Assembly: GCA_016718505.1 (NCBI GenBank)
Contig: JADKDE010000004.1
Span: 62,001-126,000 of the forward strand
Origin: Saprospiraceae bacterium
GTDB taxonomy: Bacteria > Bacteroidota > Bacteroidia > Chitinophagales > Saprospiraceae
Reading direction: 5' to 3'
Length of the DNA stretch: 64,000 bases
Shown: in pieces, positions 37,960 to 47,846 of the stretch
Position numbering within the stretch: the first letter of the stretch is position 1
Layout: each line of letters begins with the position of its first letter
Notes under the pieces: generated by a model
What the model was told of the DNA's origin: nothing
What the model saw: the letters and a program-made list of their open reading frames with translations, nothing else
The model's database searches: none
Position numbers and translations under genes: made by a program

Positions 37960-38967
37960 ATGACATTGGCATTGATAGCGAAAATTATATTGGTGGTAGC
38001 CATATTCGTATTGACATTGGCTGTTGCGGCTTATTCCACATACATGGAGCGTAAAGTTGCTGCATTTTTGCAAGATAGACTTGGTCCAGATAGAGCGGGT
38101 CCTTGGGGCTTACTCCAGCCTTTGGCGGATGGGGTAAAGATGTTCACTAAAGAAGAGTTTATCCCAGCAGCATCCGAAAAGTTTCTATTCATATTAGGTC
38201 CTGGATTATTCATTTTAACCGCTTTGATGACGAGTGCGGTGATTCCTTGGGGTCCAGCTTTGGTGATAGCAGGAGAAGTCATAGCGTTGCAGGTAGCGGA
38301 TATCGATATCGGGGTTTTGTACGTACTTGGCGTTGTGTCAGTAGGTGTTTATGGAATCATGATAGGTGGATGGGCATCTAACAACAAATATTCGCTCTTA
38401 GGGGCCGTTCGGGCGTCTAGCCAGATGATATCATATGAATTGGCCATGGGGATTTCTGTGATTACGATCGTGATGATAACGGGTTCTTTAAGCCTCAATG
38501 ATATAGTCGGACAACAAGCACAAGGCACTTGGAATGTGCTCAAGCAGCCATTGGGTTTTCTTATATTTTTGGTTTGTGCATTTGCTGAAACAAATAGAGC
38601 TCCATTTGATTTACCAGAATGTGAAACGGAGCTGGTAGGAGGTTACCATACTGAATATTCAAGTATGAAATTGGGTTTGTTCCTGTTCGCAGAATACATG
38701 AATATGTTTATTTCTTCGGCCATGATAGCTACTCTTTATTTTGGAGGGTGGCATTTTCCATATATGGACAAGCTTGGTTTAGGACCCAATACATTGGCAT
38801 TTTTGGGCTTTACAGTATTCTTTTTAAAAATAGTATTTTTTATATTTTTCTATATGTGGGTCAGATGGACGTTGCCAAGATTTAGGTACGACCAATTAAT
38901 GCATTTGGGATGGAAAGTGTTAATCCCATTGGCGTTATTTAAATATGTTGGCCACGGGGGCATTTAG
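37960..38967 (+). CDS. nuoH: NADH-quinone oxidoreductase subunit H
   Basis: The membrane subunit at the foot of the complex I quinone cavity. The 335-residue protein has about eight helices and the family signatures YMERKVAAFLQDRLGPDRAGPWGLLQPLADG near the N-terminus (in parts: YMERKVAAFLQDRLGP and GLLQPLADGVKMFTKEE). In the middle it has AETNRAPFDLPECETELVGGYHTEYSSMK, given as AETNRAPFDLPE and ETELVGGYHTEY. These carry the conserved acidic residues at the quinone entrance. The ATG is one base after the nuoG stop. nuoI follows after 36 bases. Confidence 0.95.
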   Translation: MTLALIAKIILVVAIFVLTLAVAAYSTYMERKVAAFLQDRLGPDRAGPWGLLQPLADGVKMFTKEEFIPAASEKFLFILGPGLFILTALMTSAVIPWGPALVIAGEVIALQVADIDIGVLYVLGVVSVGVYGIMIGGWASNNKYSLLGAVRASSQMISYELAMGISVITIVMITGSLSLNDIVGQQAQGTWNVLKQPLGFLIFLVCAFAETNRAPFDLPECETELVGGYHTEYSSMKLGLFLFAEYMNMFISSAMIATLYFGGWHFPYMDKLGLGPNTLAFLGFTVFFLKIVFFIFFYMWVRWTLPRFRYDQLMHLGWKVLIPLALFKYVGHGGI

Positions 38968-39003
38968 TTTGCTTTTTTGATAAAATAATTTTAGAGTAGT
39001 ATT

Positions 39004-39543
39004 ATGCAGTCATTAACAAATAGATCGAGGGTAGTTTCCAAGAAGACCATGAACTTTTGGGAGCGGATATATCTTCCAGCTATTTTTGGTGGGATGTGGA
39101 TTACGATTAAGCACTTTTTCAAGAAAAAAGCCACCTTAAGATATCCTGAAGAAACAAGAGAATTTAGCAAAGTATATCGCGGTCTTCATGTATTAAAACG
39201 TGACGAAAACGGTGCTGAAAGATGTACTGCTTGCGGCCTATGTGCAGTAGCTTGTCCAGCTGAAGCCATCACCATGGTTGCAGCGGAGCGCAAAAAGGAT
39301 GAAAAAGGCTTGTATCGCGAGGAGAAATATGCCGCTATTTATGAAATCAATATGTTGAGGTGCATATTTTGTGGATTATGTGAAGAGGCTTGTCCCAAGG
39401 AGGCCATCTTTTTGACCGATAGAATCACTCCTAGCAATTTTGAGAGAGAAAATTTCATTTACGGCAAAGATAAATTGGTAGAGAAGATAGACCAGCGAAT
39501 TGATGTGTCGGGAAGACAAAAACATATCACAGAAAAGAAGTAA
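39004..39543 (+). CDS. nuoI: NADH-quinone oxidoreductase subunit I
   Basis: A complex I peripheral-arm subunit carrying clusters N6a and N6b, which link the chain to quinone. The 179-residue protein has two 4Fe-4S ferredoxin motifs, CTACGLCAVACPAEA and CIFCGLCEEACPKEA, separated by about 30 residues. An N-terminal amphipathic segment (NFWERIYLPAIFGGMWIT) is probably membrane facing. Length and order are normal. It is three bases before nuoJ. Confidence 0.95.
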   Translation: MQSLTNRSRVVSKKTMNFWERIYLPAIFGGMWITIKHFFKKKATLRYPEETREFSKVYRGLHVLKRDENGAERCTACGLCAVACPAEAITMVAAERKKDEKGLYREEKYAAIYEINMLRCIFCGLCEEACPKEAIFLTDRITPSNFERENFIYGKDKLVEKIDQRIDVSGRQKHITEKK

Positions 39544-39546
39544 TTT

Positions 39547-40038
39547 ATGCAATATATTTTTTATACATTGGCTTTTTTCGCAATTTTATGTGCCCTTTTT
39601 GTGGTATTTGAGAAAAACCCCGTGCATAGCGTACTTTACTTAATATTGACATTTTTCAGCATTGCAGGTATTTATGTATTGTTGAATGCACAGTTTTTGT
39701 TCATAGTTCAGTTGATAGTTTATTCTGGGGCGATCATGGTACTTTTTCTGTTCGTGCTCATGTTGCTCAATCTCAATAAAGACACAGAACCACAAAAGAG
39801 CGTTATTTTTAAAACAGCAGGTGCTATAGCAGCGGGTTCGTTTTTATTGGTACTAGTAGCAGTGCTGAAAGACACTCAACAATCAACCGAATTAAGTGCG
39901 ATGACAGATATAGGGCTGGTAAAACAGCTGGGCAAAACCTTATTTACAAAATTCGTTGTGCCTTTTGAAGTTGCCTCTATATTATTTTTGGCGGCGATGG
40001 TAGGATCCGTATTATTAGGAAAAAAGGAATTATATTAA
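39547..40038 (+). CDS. nuoJ: NADH-quinone oxidoreductase subunit J
   Basis: A small membrane subunit of complex I, 163 residues with five hydrophobic helices. Motifs include HSVLYLILTFFSIAGIYVLL followed by AQFLFIVQLIVYSGAIMVLFLFVLMLLN (in parts: AQFLFIVQLIVYSGA and IMVLFLFVLML), which contain the pi-bulge helix typical of NuoJ. A FEVASILFLAAMVGSVLLG C-terminal helix closes it. It lies three bases from both nuoI and nuoK. Confidence 0.94.
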   Translation: MQYIFYTLAFFAILCALFVVFEKNPVHSVLYLILTFFSIAGIYVLLNAQFLFIVQLIVYSGAIMVLFLFVLMLLNLNKDTEPQKSVIFKTAGAIAAGSFLLVLVAVLKDTQQSTELSAMTDIGLVKQLGKTLFTKFVVPFEVASILFLAAMVGSVLLGKKELY

Positions 40039-40041
40039 AAG

Positions 40042-40371
40042 ATGAGTATGCTAATGCAGATTAATCATATAGTGCCAATAGAGCACATCATCACGTTGAG
40101 TTGTATATTATTTTGCATCGGAGTGATGGGCGTTTTACTTAGACGTAATGCCATTATTATCCTGATGTGCATCGAATTAATGCTCAATGCAGTCAATATT
40201 TTATTTGCAACATTTTCCGCATACAATGGCAATCCAGATGGACAGATTTTTGTGTTTTTCATTATGGTGGTTGCCGCTGCAGAAGTTGCCGTCGGTTTGG
40301 CATTATTAGTATTGATATACCGTAATACAAGATCGGTGGATGTCAGTTTATTAGATAGGTTAAAATGGTAA
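40042..40371 (+). CDS. nuoK: NADH-quinone oxidoreductase subunit K
   Basis: A 109-residue three-helix complex I membrane subunit. The conserved glutamates sit in IILMCIELMLNAVNILF and VVAAAEVAVGLALLVLIYR, in the second and third helices, and contribute to the proton path. The ATG at 40042 gives a nine-residue N-terminal extension before HIITLSCILF; a second ATG at 40048 is also possible. It is followed after 32 bases by nuoL. Confidence 0.94.
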   Translation: MSMLMQINHIVPIEHIITLSCILFCIGVMGVLLRRNAIIILMCIELMLNAVNILFATFSAYNGNPDGQIFVFFIMVVAAAEVAVGLALLVLIYRNTRSVDVSLLDRLKW

Positions 40372-40403
40372 TCTCATAGATCACCTGAGTTAAAAAGAAG
40401 AGA

Positions 40404-42307
40404 ATGGAGAAATATTTTTATTTGGTTATTTTATTCCCTTTGATCGGTTTCTTAGTAAATGGACTTTTGGGTAGTAAAATGAAAGGTACAACGCCAGGAC
40501 TGATCGGCACAGTAGCTGTTTTTATCCCTTTTCTTATTGCATTAGGCGTATTTTTGAACTACGGACATGAAAGTCAACCCATCCTTCAAAATTATTTTCC
40601 TTGGATTAATATTTTTGACTTTCAAGCCAATTTTTCCATTTTAATAGATCCATTGTCCTTACAAATGACTTTGATCATCACGGGAATCGGCTCCTTGATA
40701 CACTTGTATTCGATAGGTTATATGCACGACGACGAGGGCTTTGCACGCTTTTTTTCCTATTTGAATCTTTTTATTTTTTCGATGTTGCTCCTTGTATTAG
40801 GCAGTAATTTGCTCATTCTATTTATCGGTTGGGAAGGTGTTGGACTTTGTTCTTACTTACTGATTGGGTTTTGGTATAAAAACGAAGATTACGGTTATGC
40901 CGCAAGAAAAGCATTCGTAATGAATAGGATAGGGGACCTGGGCTTGATCGCTGGAATTGTGCTTTGTGGTCCTATTTTAAGACCATTGAATTTCAAGCGA
41001 TGGCCATTCATGCTGCCGATGTGGATATGAGTGATCCAGTGATTATAATTGCTACTCTTTGTTTGTTTATTGGAGCTATTGGAAAATCAGCCCAAATACC
41101 GCTATATACGTGGCTTCCTGATGCCATGGCAGGTCCTACGCCTGTTTCAGCACTGATACATGCTGCAACCATGGTTACGGCTGGTATTTACTTATTGGTT
41201 CGGGCTCATTTCTTATTCGATTTGGCACCAAGTGTGTTAAATTTGGTTTCTTATGTTGGTATAGCCACTTCCATTTTTGCTGCTATCATAGCACTTAGAC
41301 AAAATGATATAAAAAAAGTACTTGCTTATTCAACGGTAAGTCAATTGGGGCTAATGTTTGTAGCCTTAGGAGTTGGCGCTTATACAACGGCGATGTTTCA
41401 CGTTACGACGCATGCTTTTTTTAAAGCATTGTTGTTCTTAGGAGCGGGCTCGGTGATTCATGCATTGCATGGCGAACAAGACATACGTAATATGGGTGGT
41501 TTGAAAAATGAAATTAAATCCACATATTGGATATTCTTGATTGGAACTTTAGCTATTTGTGGTATTTTTCCGTTATCAGGGATGTTTTCAAAGGATGAAA
41601 TCCTAGCAGTTTTATTTGAAAAAAATAAAGGATTGTGGGCATTATCTCTGTTTAGTTCATTGCTCACTGCGGTGTATATGTTTAGGTTGTTATTTCTTAC
41701 CTTTTTCGGTACTTACAGAGGTGACGAACACACAAAGTCAAAAATTCACGAATCGCCAATGGTCATGATGGCACCACTTTGGGTGCTTGCCATTTTGAGT
41801 GTTTTTGGAGGAATTTTGAATTTACCTCACCTAATTGGAGGTGAATCATATGGCAAAATGGCTCATTTTTTAGATCCAATCTTTTCGCATTCAAAATTAA
41901 CTACCGAACACATGGATGCTGGGTTAGAAATAGGATTGATGGCATTGGTAGTAGGTCTGGTGGTGAGTATTGGTTTTGTTTTGTACAATATTTATGTCAA
42001 AAAGGAAAGTTTGCCAAAGCCAGACATGAGTTTGCGTGGAGTGGAAGCTTTAGTAGCTAAAAAATTTGGTGTGGATGAATTATATGATACTGTAATTTCA
42101 AAGCCAGTCCTTGGAATTTCGAGATTTTTTGGACAAAAAGTCGAATCTGCTTTTGATGGAATTTCAGGGTTTTTCTTTGTTACAGGTTTTAAAAGCATTG
42201 GAAATTCGCTGCGCAAAATTCAAAATGGAAATGTTGAATTTTATTTGATAATGATGACTGGAAGTATTGTAGCTTTGATGATACTTCAATTTCTCGTAAA
42301 AATATAA
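40404..42307 (+). pseudogene. nuoL: NADH-quinone oxidoreductase subunit L, frameshifted as given
   Basis: An antiporter-like proton-pumping subunit of complex I with a C-terminal lateral helix. The frame from 40404 covers the first ~187 residues (FLVNGLLGSKMKG, LYSIGYMHDDEGFARFF, GWEGVGLCSYLLIGFWY) and then runs off. The frame from about 40964 continues as WSYFKTIEFQAMA, GKSAQIPLYTWLPDAMAGPTPVSALIHAATMV (in parts: QIPLYTWLPDAMAGPTPVS and ALIHAATMV) and the lateral-helix region. One extra T in the TTT at 40963-40965 would restore GIVLLWSYFK and a single protein of about 634 residues, normal for NuoL. The lesion is a one-base homopolymer loss, possibly an error. Confidence 0.9.
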
Positions 42308-42316
42308 TTAATTCTT

Positions 42317-43759
42317 GTGTTAATAGGCCTTATTCTTTTTCCGTTGATTTTTAGCTTGGTGATATTCATCTTGCCTAAAAATATGACGAAATTTGCGACC
42401 ATATTTTATTCCGTTTTCTCCATAAGTTGGATGGTAATGGTGGTCAAGAATATTTCTTCGTGGACGAATCCCTTTTTTACTGAAAATTATGTCTTTTCAT
42501 CCAATTTGCCTTCTTCACTTTTATTGGTTTTGGATGGAATAAGCATCATCCCCATTCTTTTGACACAAGTGCTGATTGCTTTGATTCTGTGGATGTTGTT
42601 GGCCAAGCAAAAAGATGATAAATCCGTTTATTCCTTAATAGCTCTGATGCATTTTGGCTTAAATGGTGTTTTTTTATGCGCGGATGCACTAGGATTTTAT
42701 ATTTTCTGGGAAATTACCCTCATCCCTATATATTTTATTTGTGCTATTTGGGGCGAAGGCAAAAGGATGCCTATTACGCTAAAATTTTTCCTTTATACCT
42801 TTATTGGAAGTTTGTGCATGTTGGTTAGTTTTCTTTATTTATACCAAATCCAACCAGAGGGTGGAAATTTCTCGATAGCTAATATTTTCAACGTAGATAT
42901 GAGTACTACAGCCCGATTTCTAGTAGCATTGGGTATTTTCATTGGCCTAGCTGTTAAGATTCCGATTTTTGGTTTTCATAATTGGCAGGCAGATACCTAC
43001 ACGTCTGCACCGTCTTATGGCAGTATGCTATTAGCAGGAATAATGCTAAAGATGGGCTTATTTGGGATGTATAGATGGTTGAGCCCACTTTTTGGTGGTC
43101 CACTTTGCTGTGATTTACAGTGGTATATCATCATACTTTGTGTGATTGGTGTGATTTATGGAGCTATAATAGCCATTACACAAACAGACCTAAAAAGGAT
43201 ATTGGCCTTTTCTTCTTTTTCACACGTGGGATTGATTGCAGCAGGGATTATGACATTTTCACACAGTGGATGGCAAGGTGGTCTTTTGCAAATGTTGGTA
43301 CACGGATTGAATATTGTAGGCCTTTTCTACATAGTTGATTTAATCGAACAAAAATATGGTTCTAGGGATCTAAATAACCTAGGAGGAATCGCAACTCAGA
43401 ATAAATGGTTGGCGATTTATGGCATGATTTTGGTTTTGGGAACGACAGCACTCCCATTGACCAATGGCTTCCCAGGGGAGTTTTTATTGTTGAAATCATT
43501 ATTTGAATATCAATTTTTGACAGCACTTCTTGCGGGTACAACCATAATTTGGTGTGCCATCTACATGTTGCGATTATACCAAAAGGTATTTTTCGGAGAA
43601 GAATCAAAAATGGTACTTTCGGGCGATACAAGTCTTAGTGTTGCAGAGCATTTTATTTTGATAATTTTTGTCCTTGGAGTACTTGTTTTAGGAATTTTTC
43701 CACAGTTGATTTTAAGTTTGAGCGAAAGCACAGTTTTGAATTATTTAACCCAGAAATAG
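42317..43759 (+). CDS. nuoM: NADH-quinone oxidoreductase subunit M
   Basis: A 480-residue antiporter-like membrane subunit of complex I with about fourteen helices. Visible landmarks are FWEITLIPIYFICAIWG with the conserved Glu of helix 5, AVKIPIFGFHNWQADTYTSAP with the discontinuous-helix Lys, and LKRILAFSSFSHVGLIAAGI. The start appears to be a GTG at 42317, nine bases after the nuoL stop; no ATG is suitably placed. nuoN follows after 10 bases. Confidence 0.94.
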   Translation: MLIGLILFPLIFSLVIFILPKNMTKFATIFYSVFSISWMVMVVKNISSWTNPFFTENYVFSSNLPSSLLLVLDGISIIPILLTQVLIALILWMLLAKQKDDKSVYSLIALMHFGLNGVFLCADALGFYIFWEITLIPIYFICAIWGEGKRMPITLKFFLYTFIGSLCMLVSFLYLYQIQPEGGNFSIANIFNVDMSTTARFLVALGIFIGLAVKIPIFGFHNWQADTYTSAPSYGSMLLAGIMLKMGLFGMYRWLSPLFGGPLCCDLQWYIIILCVIGVIYGAIIAITQTDLKRILAFSSFSHVGLIAAGIMTFSHSGWQGGLLQMLVHGLNIVGLFYIVDLIEQKYGSRDLNNLGGIATQNKWLAIYGMILVLGTTALPLTNGFPGEFLLLKSLFEYQFLTALLAGTTIIWCAIYMLRLYQKVFFGEESKMVLSGDTSLSVAEHFILIIFVLGVLVLGIFPQLILSLSESTVLNYLTQK

Positions 43760-43769
43760 AGATTTATTA

Positions 43770-45155
43770 ATGTCAGTAATAATTGTAATTTTATTAACCG
43801 CCATTTTGGTCCTCTTTCTCCATATTTTTGAAGGAAGACAGTGGGTAAATCCATTGGCTATATTGGGATTAAGTTTATCTTTTATCATACTTTGCCTAGA
43901 GAATAATAGTCTGTGGGGAGAATATTCCTCGATGATATACATGACACAATTTGCTAAAGTATTTACAGGAACCGCGATTATATTTACCATTTTGGTATTT
44001 TTTATCAATCAAAGTAGATTGAAATTGGAGGAGGATACGAACAATGGAGATAAATTGGGTTTGGTATTGTTTTCGCTCTGTGGGGCAATACTTTTGTTTA
44101 CATTTACAAATATCACCATGCTCTTTTTGGGGATCGAGATATTATCCATTCCATTGTACGTCATTGCATCAAGTAGCAAGCATGATTTGCATTCAAATGA
44201 AGCTGGATTAAAATATTTTTTGATGGGATCTTTTGCTACGAGCATCATCCTATTCGGTATGGCTTTAATTTTTGGTGCGACCAACTCGCTCGATATCATG
44301 ACAATCAGTGAATATTACAGCCAAGCAGAAATATCAAAAATGGCGGCACTTGGAGCTTTTTTTGTAGGAATTGGCTTCTTTTTCAAGGTGGCTGCTATTC
44401 CTTTCCATTTTTGGACACCAGATGTGTACGAAGGAACTCCTAGCATTTGGGCGACATACATGGCTACAGTTGTAAAAATTGCCTCTTTTGGAGCATTCTT
44501 TAGGTTGTATATCCTTTTAGGAAACGTTGATAATTCTCCGCTATACAAAGTATTGGTTCTTATCATCATTTTGACGGTTGTTGTAGGTACTCTAACTGCT
44601 TTGGTTCAAGAAAATGCCAAGCGAATGATTGCTTATTCAAGCATTGTCAATAGTGGTTTTTTATTGATGTTTTTCCTGAATCCAACTTCAGAAATATTGT
44701 CCTATTTTGGTTTATTCCTACTGGGATATGGATTGGCGACGATTGGGATTTTTAGTGCCATCGTTTATCTTGAGTCCATTGGCAATAGCAATGGTTTCGA
44801 AGGTTTTGAAGGACTTGGAAAATGTCAGCCTTTGTTTTCTTTAGGAGTAACTATCTGTTTGTTATCGCTGGCTGGAATCCCTCTTACTGTGGGCTTTTTA
44901 GGGAAATTTTATCTATTAACGTCTTTGAGATTCGATCAGTGGTGGATGATTTTATTGGTCATATTGGCTTCTATCATCAGCATAGTTTATTATTTTAGAA
45001 TATTCAATGGAATGTACTTTTCTAATAAAAAAACTGCAACCATCGCATCTGCAACAATCGTATCACCTTACTTGAATTTTGTGGTTGGCTTTTGTGCCTT
45101 ATCTCTTCTCATTATTGGCTTGTTTCCCGATTTTTATCTTAATATTTTTCAATAA
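43770..45155 (+). CDS. nuoN: NADH-quinone oxidoreductase subunit N
   Basis: The third antiporter-like subunit of complex I, 461 residues. LGIEILSIPLYVIA has the conserved helix-5 Glu, FFKVAAIPFHFWTPDVYEGTP is the Lys-bearing discontinuous helix, and ENAKRMIAYSSIVNSGFLL is the typical later motif. It ends the nuo run. engB begins 28 bases further on and may be cotranscribed. Confidence 0.94.
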   Translation: MSVIIVILLTAILVLFLHIFEGRQWVNPLAILGLSLSFIILCLENNSLWGEYSSMIYMTQFAKVFTGTAIIFTILVFFINQSRLKLEEDTNNGDKLGLVLFSLCGAILLFTFTNITMLFLGIEILSIPLYVIASSSKHDLHSNEAGLKYFLMGSFATSIILFGMALIFGATNSLDIMTISEYYSQAEISKMAALGAFFVGIGFFFKVAAIPFHFWTPDVYEGTPSIWATYMATVVKIASFGAFFRLYILLGNVDNSPLYKVLVLIIILTVVVGTLTALVQENAKRMIAYSSIVNSGFLLMFFLNPTSEILSYFGLFLLGYGLATIGIFSAIVYLESIGNSNGFEGFEGLGKCQPLFSLGVTICLLSLAGIPLTVGFLGKFYLLTSLRFDQWWMILLVILASIISIVYYFRIFNGMYFSNKKTATIASATIVSPYLNFVVGFCALSLLIIGLFPDFYLNIFQ

Positions 45156-45183
45156 AGACTGATTTTTTACACAAATAATTTTC

Positions 45184-45777
45184 ATGCAATTCAAAAGTGC
45201 TCGTTATGTCGGAAGCTATGCAAAACTCTCAGACTGCCCTCAGGATAGTTTGCCTCAGTTTGCCTTCATCGGTCGCTCCAATGTCGGAAAATCATCCTTG
45301 ATTAATTATCTGTGTAATAACAAAACCTTAGCCAAGACTTCTGGAACTCCAGGTAAAACACAAACGCTCAATTTTTTTATGATTGAGGAAAAATTTTATT
45401 TGGTGGATTTGCCTGGTTATGGATACGCAAGGGTTGGGAAGCAGTTGAGAGCGGGCTTTTCAAAATTAATAGGTTTTTATCTTAAAAATTCTAAAAATTT
45501 ATTGTGCGTTTATACTTTGATTGACATGAGTATCCCTCCACAAAAGTTGGACATAGAGATGCTTCAATTTCTTTCATCACATGAAATTCCATTCCAAATA
45601 GTTTTCACCAAGGCTGACCGATTGACTCAAGCCAAAAGGCATTTGGCCATCAAAGCTTACTGGGAAAAATTGAAAGAAAACTGGTCTTCAATGCCCAATC
45701 ATTTTGTAAGTTCGGCCCATGATAAATACGGCTCAGATGCAATTCTTGAAAACATACGCACTATTTTAACGTTGTAA
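45184..45777 (+). CDS. engB: Ribosome biogenesis GTP-binding protein EngB/YsxC
   Basis: A small GTPase of 197 residues needed for large-subunit ribosome assembly. G-motifs: G1 GRSNVGKSSLI, G2 near SGTPGKTQTLNFF, G3 DLPGYGYARV and G4 TKAD at about residue 138. The early segment FIGRSNVGKSS directly follows a short basic N-terminus, as usual. It lies after nuoN and before trxB, with a probable promoter for trxB in between. Confidence 0.94.
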   Translation: MQFKSARYVGSYAKLSDCPQDSLPQFAFIGRSNVGKSSLINYLCNNKTLAKTSGTPGKTQTLNFFMIEEKFYLVDLPGYGYARVGKQLRAGFSKLIGFYLKNSKNLLCVYTLIDMSIPPQKLDIEMLQFLSSHEIPFQIVFTKADRLTQAKRHLAIKAYWEKLKENWSSMPNHFVSSAHDKYGSDAILENIRTILTL

Positions 45778-45798
45778 TCATAATAAAACTAATATTAA

Positions 45799-45806
45799 TA
45801 TCTTTG
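45799..45806 (+). promoter_or_regulatory. Possible -7 element for trxB
   Basis: TATCTTTG matches TAnnTTTG, 18 bases before the trxB ATG. A TTG at 45772-45774 is 24 bases upstream, slightly longer than ideal. Confidence 0.45.
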
Positions 45807-45823
45807 TAAAATCAATCGATTAT

Positions 45824-46753
45824 ATGGTACATAAATGCTTAATTATTGGGAGTGGTCCCGCAGGATATACCGCTGCTATATATGCCGCTCGTGCAGGGTT
45901 AAGCCCCATTTTATATACAGGTAAAGATCCTGGAGGACAGTTAATGATCACCAATGAAGTTGAGAATTACCCTGGATTTCCGGATGGGGTAATTGGCCCA
46001 GAGATGATGAACCTATTTATCAAACAAGCTGAAAGATTTGGTACAGATATTCGATATGAACTAATTGATAAAGTTGACTTCAGCGGTCCGATACATAAGG
46101 TATGGTCGGATCAAGGTACTGAATTGGAGGCTCATACTGTTATCATTGCTACAGGTGCAAGTGCAAAGTGGTTAGGGATTCCTTCGGAAACAAAGTTGAT
46201 GAACAAAGGGGTTTCTGCTTGTGCAGTCTGTGATGGATTTTTCTTTAGAGGAAAAGAAGTGGCGGTGGTTGGAGCTGGCGATACTGCTTGTGAAGAAGCT
46301 CATTACCTTTCCAAATTGTGTAAAAAAGTATATCTCATTGTTCGTAGGGACGAAATGCGAGCATCCAAAATTATGCAAGAAAGAGTCTTAAATACACCGA
46401 ATATTGAAGTGATTTGGAACGCTGTGACGGATGAAATTTTAGGGGAGGAAGAAGTTACAGGGGCAAGGTTAAAGAATACCGTGGATGGCAGCACTAGGCA
46501 AATTGATGTTAATGCATTTTTTATTGCCATTGGTCATAGTCCCAACACAGCTATATTCAAAGATTGGTTGGACATGGATGAAATTGGATATCTGATTGCA
46601 AGTCCAGGATCAGCTAAAACCAATAGGGAAGGAGTATTCGTCTCGGGGGATGCGCAGGACAAAGTATATCGACAAGCCATTACAGCGGCAGGAACTGGCT
46701 GTATGGCTGCATTGGATGCCGAAAGGTATTTATCAGAAAAAGGTATTGTTTAA
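45824..46753 (+). CDS. trxB: Thioredoxin-disulfide reductase
   Basis: A flavoprotein that reduces thioredoxin with NADPH. The 309-residue protein begins with the FAD-binding motif CLIIGSGPAGYTAAIYAARAG (in parts: IIGSGPAGYTAA and IYAARAG). It has the redox-active C133-AV-C136 in SACAVCDGFF and the NADPH-binding GAGDTACEEA, and ends in GVFVSGDAQDKVYRQAITAAGTGC (in parts: VFVSGDAQDKVYRQ and AITAAGTGC). Length is standard. It is followed by the aldolase gene after 19 bases. Confidence 0.95.
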   Translation: MVHKCLIIGSGPAGYTAAIYAARAGLSPILYTGKDPGGQLMITNEVENYPGFPDGVIGPEMMNLFIKQAERFGTDIRYELIDKVDFSGPIHKVWSDQGTELEAHTVIIATGASAKWLGIPSETKLMNKGVSACAVCDGFFFRGKEVAVVGAGDTACEEAHYLSKLCKKVYLIVRRDEMRASKIMQERVLNTPNIEVIWNAVTDEILGEEEVTGARLKNTVDGSTRQIDVNAFFIAIGHSPNTAIFKDWLDMDEIGYLIASPGSAKTNREGVFVSGDAQDKVYRQAITAAGTGCMAALDAERYLSEKGIV

Positions 46754-46772
46754 CAACAAAAAATAAAAAGTT

Positions 46773-47840
46773 ATGTCAAAGTTTAAGCATGGAGTAATTT
46801 ACGGTACAGAATTAGATTCATTACTACGATATGCCAATGAGCACCAGTTCGCTATACCAGCTGTTAATGTAATAGGAACGAATTCTGTCAATGCTGTACT
46901 TGAAACGGCAAGAGAGGTTAATTCACCAGTTATGGTACAATTCTCCAATGGAGGGGGCGTTTTCTTTGCTGGGAAGGGATTGTCCAATGAAAACCAAAAG
47001 GCAGCCGTTTTAGGTTCGATATCTGGAGCAATGCACGTTCATAGCATAGCAAAAGCTTACGAAGTCACAGTCGTCTTACATACGGATCACTGTGCCAAAA
47101 ACTTATTGCCTTGGGTCGATGGTATGCTTGAAGCTGGCGAGCGTTTTTATGATAGTCATGGATACCCTCTGTTTAGTTCGCACATGCTTGATTTGTCTGA
47201 GGAGCCATTGGAAGAGAACATCGAAATCTGTTGCAAGTATTTCGAACGAATGGCTAAGATTGGAATGACATTAGAAATAGAACTCGGTGTTACAGGTGGT
47301 GAAGAGGATGGCGTGGACAATAGCAATGTAGATAATGCCAAATTATATACCCAACCGTCAGAAGTTGCCTATGCTTATGAACATCTTAGCAAAATCAGCA
47401 GTAGTTTTACCATTGCCGCTGCATTCGGAAACGTTCATGGAGTTTACAAGCCGGGGAATGTTGAGTTAAAACCCATTATTTTAAAGAATTCTCAAGATTA
47501 TATCAGTGCAAAATACCATTTGGGGCATAATCCAGTAAATTTTGTTTTCCACGGTGGTTCAGGCTCATCACGTGCTGAAATCAGAGAGGCTTTGTCCTAT
47601 GGTGCCATAAAAATGAATATTGACACGGACATGCAATGGGCATTCTGGGAAGGTGTGAAGAACAACTATGAAGCAAAAAAAGGATACTTACAAGGACAAA
47701 TAGGCAATCCTGAAGGAGACGAAAAACCCAACAAAAAGTATTATGATCCTAGAGTTTGGTTGAGAAAAGGGGAGGAGTCCTTTGTGAATAGGCTTAAGGT
47801 TGCCTTTGAAGATTTAAATTGTATAAATAGAAATGAATAA
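46773..47840 (+). CDS. fbaA: Class II fructose-bisphosphate aldolase
   Basis: A zinc-dependent aldolase of glycolysis and gluconeogenesis that interconverts fructose 1,6-bisphosphate with the two triose phosphates. The 355-residue length fits the E. coli-like class IIA. Key segments are HTDHCAKNLLPWVDG (zinc His and catalytic Asp), LEIELGVTGGEEDGVDN, AAFGNVHGVYKPGNV (second zinc His) and FVFHGGSGSS (third zinc His). It sits six bases before a secreted hypothetical gene, which may be incidental. Confidence 0.95.
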   Translation: MSKFKHGVIYGTELDSLLRYANEHQFAIPAVNVIGTNSVNAVLETAREVNSPVMVQFSNGGGVFFAGKGLSNENQKAAVLGSISGAMHVHSIAKAYEVTVVLHTDHCAKNLLPWVDGMLEAGERFYDSHGYPLFSSHMLDLSEEPLEENIEICCKYFERMAKIGMTLEIELGVTGGEEDGVDNSNVDNAKLYTQPSEVAYAYEHLSKISSSFTIAAAFGNVHGVYKPGNVELKPIILKNSQDYISAKYHLGHNPVNFVFHGGSGSSRAEIREALSYGAIKMNIDTDMQWAFWEGVKNNYEAKKGYLQGQIGNPEGDEKPNKKYYDPRVWLRKGEESFVNRLKVAFEDLNCINRNE

Positions 47841-47846
47841 ACTTCT

